From: CAVSUZ01 sp963791885
GTDB taxonomy: Bacteria; Pseudomonadota; Alphaproteobacteria; Acetobacterales; Acetobacteraceae
DNA: 64,000 nucleotides
Direction of reading: 5' to 3'
NCBI GenBank assembly: GCA_963791885.1
Contig: CAWBUL010000005.1
Span: forward strand, 2,247,543-2,311,542
Position numbers and translations under genes: made by a program. The number at the start of each line of letters is the position of its first letter. Positions within the stretch are counted from its first letter, which is position 1. Below the pieces are notes generated by a model, which saw only the letters and a program-made list of their open reading frames with translations, was not told the origin of the DNA and did not search any database. Below are positions 61,990 to 64,000 of this stretch, piece after piece.

Positions 61990-62864
61990 TTATCCGGCCG
62001 CGTCTATCCGATCCAACAACGCCCGCAACACCGGCGACCTATTGTCCCGCCGATATCCCAGCACCAGATCGATCGTCGGTGTCTCTCCTGCCAATCCACG
62101 ACTGACCACCGACCACGGCAACAGCTTTTCGACATAGGCCGGCAACAACGCGACGCCACGCACCGACGCCACCAGCGATATCGCCGCCGCGACATTATCG
62201 ATGTGATAGCTTGGCTCGACGCTGACTCCGTTCCGCCGGAAATAGTCGCTGACCACCCCGCGCAACACATGCGGCACATCGGAAAATCCGATGAAGACTT
62301 CATCGGCAAAGTCCTGCGGAGCAATCCGCTCCTGCGCCGCCAGCCGATGATCACTCGGCACGATTGCCAGGAGCTTTTCTTTCGTGACAACACGATACTC
62401 CACGTCCGGCCGATCCTCGACCCGCAAGAATCCCGCGTCCAACTCCCCGCGCTGCAGCGCATCCGCCAGATCGCGCGAGTGCAGGCTCGTCACCCGCAAC
62501 TCGATGTTCGGCAGATCGGCGCGCAACACACGTGTCACATGCGGCAGCCATTCCACCTCCTGGCCGATCAGGAACCCCACGGAGAACGATGCCTTCGCCG
62601 CCGCTCCCGCCCGTCGCGCCGCCCGTACCGCCTCGTTTGCCTGTGCCAATGCCAGCCGGGCATGGTCCAGGAATGCCCGCCCCGCCGCCGTCAGCTCCAT
62701 CCCCCTTGCCCCGCGCACAAACAGCTCAACCCCCACCTCCTGCTCCAATGCCCGTAATTGCCGGCTGAGTGAGGGTTGGGCCGTATGCAGCCGCTTCTCG
62801 GCAGCGAGCGTCACGCTCCCTCCTCGGCAACCGCGACGAAGAACCTGAGATGACGCAACTCCAT
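61990..62864 (-). pseudogene. LysR-family regulator, one base missing
   Basis: ATG at 62864 reads MELRHLRFFVAVAEEG, the standard LysR start, then meets a stop. The other frame continues SVTLAAEKRLHTAQPSLSRQ, LRALEQEVGVELFVRG and the co-inducer domain (GFLIGQEVEWLPHV to the end). One missing G in the G-run at about 62818 explains the break; repaired length is 291 residues. The effector domain resembles CatR/BenM-type regulators. Likely a read error in an otherwise intact gene. Confidence 0.85.
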
Positions 62865-63022
62865 ACCAAACCATACCTCTCAGGCATGGCTTGCGGACCC
62901 CAAAAGTCTTTCTCCTCCCGCGTACGCCCGCCTAAGGAGACTCTGAAGAATCCCATCTCGACACGGTCACGGAGCAGCCTGTAGTTGAGTGGCATTGATT
63001 ACATTCGGATCGACCGAACGAG
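62865..63022. other. LysR upstream region and probable IS5 left end
   Basis: 158 bp. GGAGACTCTGAAGAATCCC at 62936-62954 looks like the left inverted end of the IS5 element that follows; its partner would lie beyond base 64000. The segment before it would hold the LysR promoter. Confidence 0.4.
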
Positions 63023-63974
63023 ATGCGTCAAGCGACCCTGGCGAGCGTAAGCTTCGAACGCTACGGCAAGACCACACGGCGGGGAGCCTTTCTTGCCGAG
63101 ATGGAGCGGGTAGTGCCGTGGCAGCAACTCTGTGCGCTGATCGAGCCGGTCTATCCGAAGCCTGGCAGGGGCCGACCACCGGTGGGACTGGAACGCATGT
63201 TGCGCATCTACTTCCTGCAGCCTGTGGTTCAATCTCTCGGATCCCGGAGTGGAGGAGGCGCTGTATGACTCGGCTGCGATGCGGCAGTTTGCCGGCATCG
63301 ATCTCGGCCGTGAGCCGGTGCCGGACGAGACCACGGTTTGCAAGTTCCGCCACCTGTTGGAGCAGCACGAGCTTGGAACTGAGATATTTGCCACCGTCAA
63401 CGAGCATCTTGAGAGTCTGGGTCTGAAGGTGGGCACCGGCACGATCGTGGACGCGACCATCATCAGCGCTCCGAGTTCGACCAAGAATGCCACAAAGCAG
63501 CGCGACCCCGAGATGCACCAGACCCGCAAGGGCCAGCAGTGGTATTTCGGGATGAAGGCGCATGTCGGGGTAGATAGCAGGACCAGGCTGATCCATTCCG
63601 CGGTGGCCACTGCGGCGAATGTGCATGATGCCAGCGTGCTTGGTGACCTGCTACATGGCGAGGAACGGCGTGTCTGGGGCGACCAGGCCTATCGTGGCCA
63701 GCGTCATGTCATCCGCGAGCATGCTCCATCTGCACAGGACTTCACCAACCGGCGATATCGTCATCGCGGTGTTGTCGATGAGGCAGAGAAAGCTCGCAAT
63801 CGGACCAAGTCGAAGGTACGGGCGAAGGTCGAGCATAGTATCGGGGTCATCAAGCGCGTGTTTGGATTTGTGAAGGTGCGCTATCGCGGGTTGGACAAGA
63901 ATGCCCACCGGCTGTTCGTCACCTGCGGCCTCGCCAATCTTTACCTCGCTCGAAGGTCGCTACTGGCTGCGTGA
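63023..63974 (+). pseudogene. IS5-family transposase, one extra base
   Basis: Frame 1 starts at 63023 (SFERYGKTTRRGAFLAEMER, WQQLCALIEPVYPK, LERMLRIYFLQ). After CTGCAGCCTG (about 63220-63230) the frame must shift by one base to continue WFNLSDPGVEEALYDSAAM. Then GTIVDATIISAPSSTKN (Asp), WGDQAYRG (Asp) and AKVEHSIGVIKRVFGFVKVR (Glu) complete an IS5-group DDE transposase. Repaired length is 316 residues. No programmed shift is known in this group, so it is a mutation or read error. Confidence 0.85.
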
Positions 63975-64000
63975 GAGGAGAGCTGCGTCCGCAGCGCTGC

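Noticed and set aside
1..64000. All frame breaks explained by CcrM-site errors
   Set aside because: Only three fit exactly and one more shares the hexamer. Breaks in the hydratase, LysR, second IS3, IS5, dipeptidase remnant and the first ftsK site are elsewhere, and unchanged GACTC/GAGTC sites also occur.
1..64000. CRISPR arrays, tRNA or rRNA genes
   Set aside because: No regularly spaced repeats, cloverleaf or ribosomal sequence could be recognised on either strand by eye.

Overview
The window is GC-rich chromosomal DNA of an alphaproteobacterium, most likely of the Acetobacteraceae/Rhodospirillales kind. The clearest taxonomic marker is an intact GcrA cell-cycle regulator, a family confined to alphaproteobacteria that acts with the GANTC methylase CcrM. 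No rRNA, tRNA, CRISPR array or replication origin was seen.

Layout. 1-5.5 kb is mobile and accessory: a GNAT/DUF1778 toxin-antitoxin pair running off the left edge, two head-to-head IS1595-family transposases, and a probable IS1595 element with cargo genes bounded by 20-bp terminal repeats matching at 19 of 20 positions (1971-4745). It is followed by a truncated DUF3800 gene. 5.5-32 kb is mostly core: ftsK, hydrolases, gcrA, a Nudix gene, a Gld-like ABC/auxiliary operon, a TPR/ATP-grasp-like protein, a CoA-transferase, a sedolisin peptidase, an aconitase X pair, an NhaA-thioredoxin fusion, parDE, an EF-G paralogue, a solute-binding protein, rlpA, and a YcgN/DapA-like pair. 32-41 kb has a PEP-CTERM-like exported protein cut by an IS427-type element, ICMT, acyl-CoA catabolism genes, a lipoprotein hydrolase, polA and a Uma2 gene. 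41-48.6 kb is an eroded zone: an IS66 element with a perfect 8-bp duplication, dipeptidase and amidase remnants, a TRAP transporter and a broken peptide-binding protein. 48.7-60 kb is a branched-chain amino acid type ABC operon split in two: livKHM (48.7-51.6 kb) and livGF (58.5-60.0 kb) are separated by about 7 kb holding a deaminase-like pair, two abutting IS3 elements, a hydrolase fragment, DUF1330, an amidohydrolase and vapBC. 60-64 kb has a serine hydrolase, DUF2000, a LysR regulator and an IS5 transposase.

Two observations run across the window. First, many conserved genes (ftsK three times, acnX, enoyl-CoA hydratase, LysR, the peptide-binding protein, two transposases) carry single-base frame breaks whose repair gives a full-length family member. 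In three of them the same change turns GAGTC/GACTC, a CcrM site, into GAGTTC/GAACTC. This may reflect read errors at methylated sites rather than gene death. Second, the DNA polymerase I has lost every acidic residue of its 3'-5' exonuclease site.

The best candidate for an undescribed system is the cytidine-deaminase-like gene with a tightly coupled unknown partner at 51.7-52.7 kb, which an IS3 element truncates. The cargo of the IS1595 element, which includes a HEPN-like protein, comes next.
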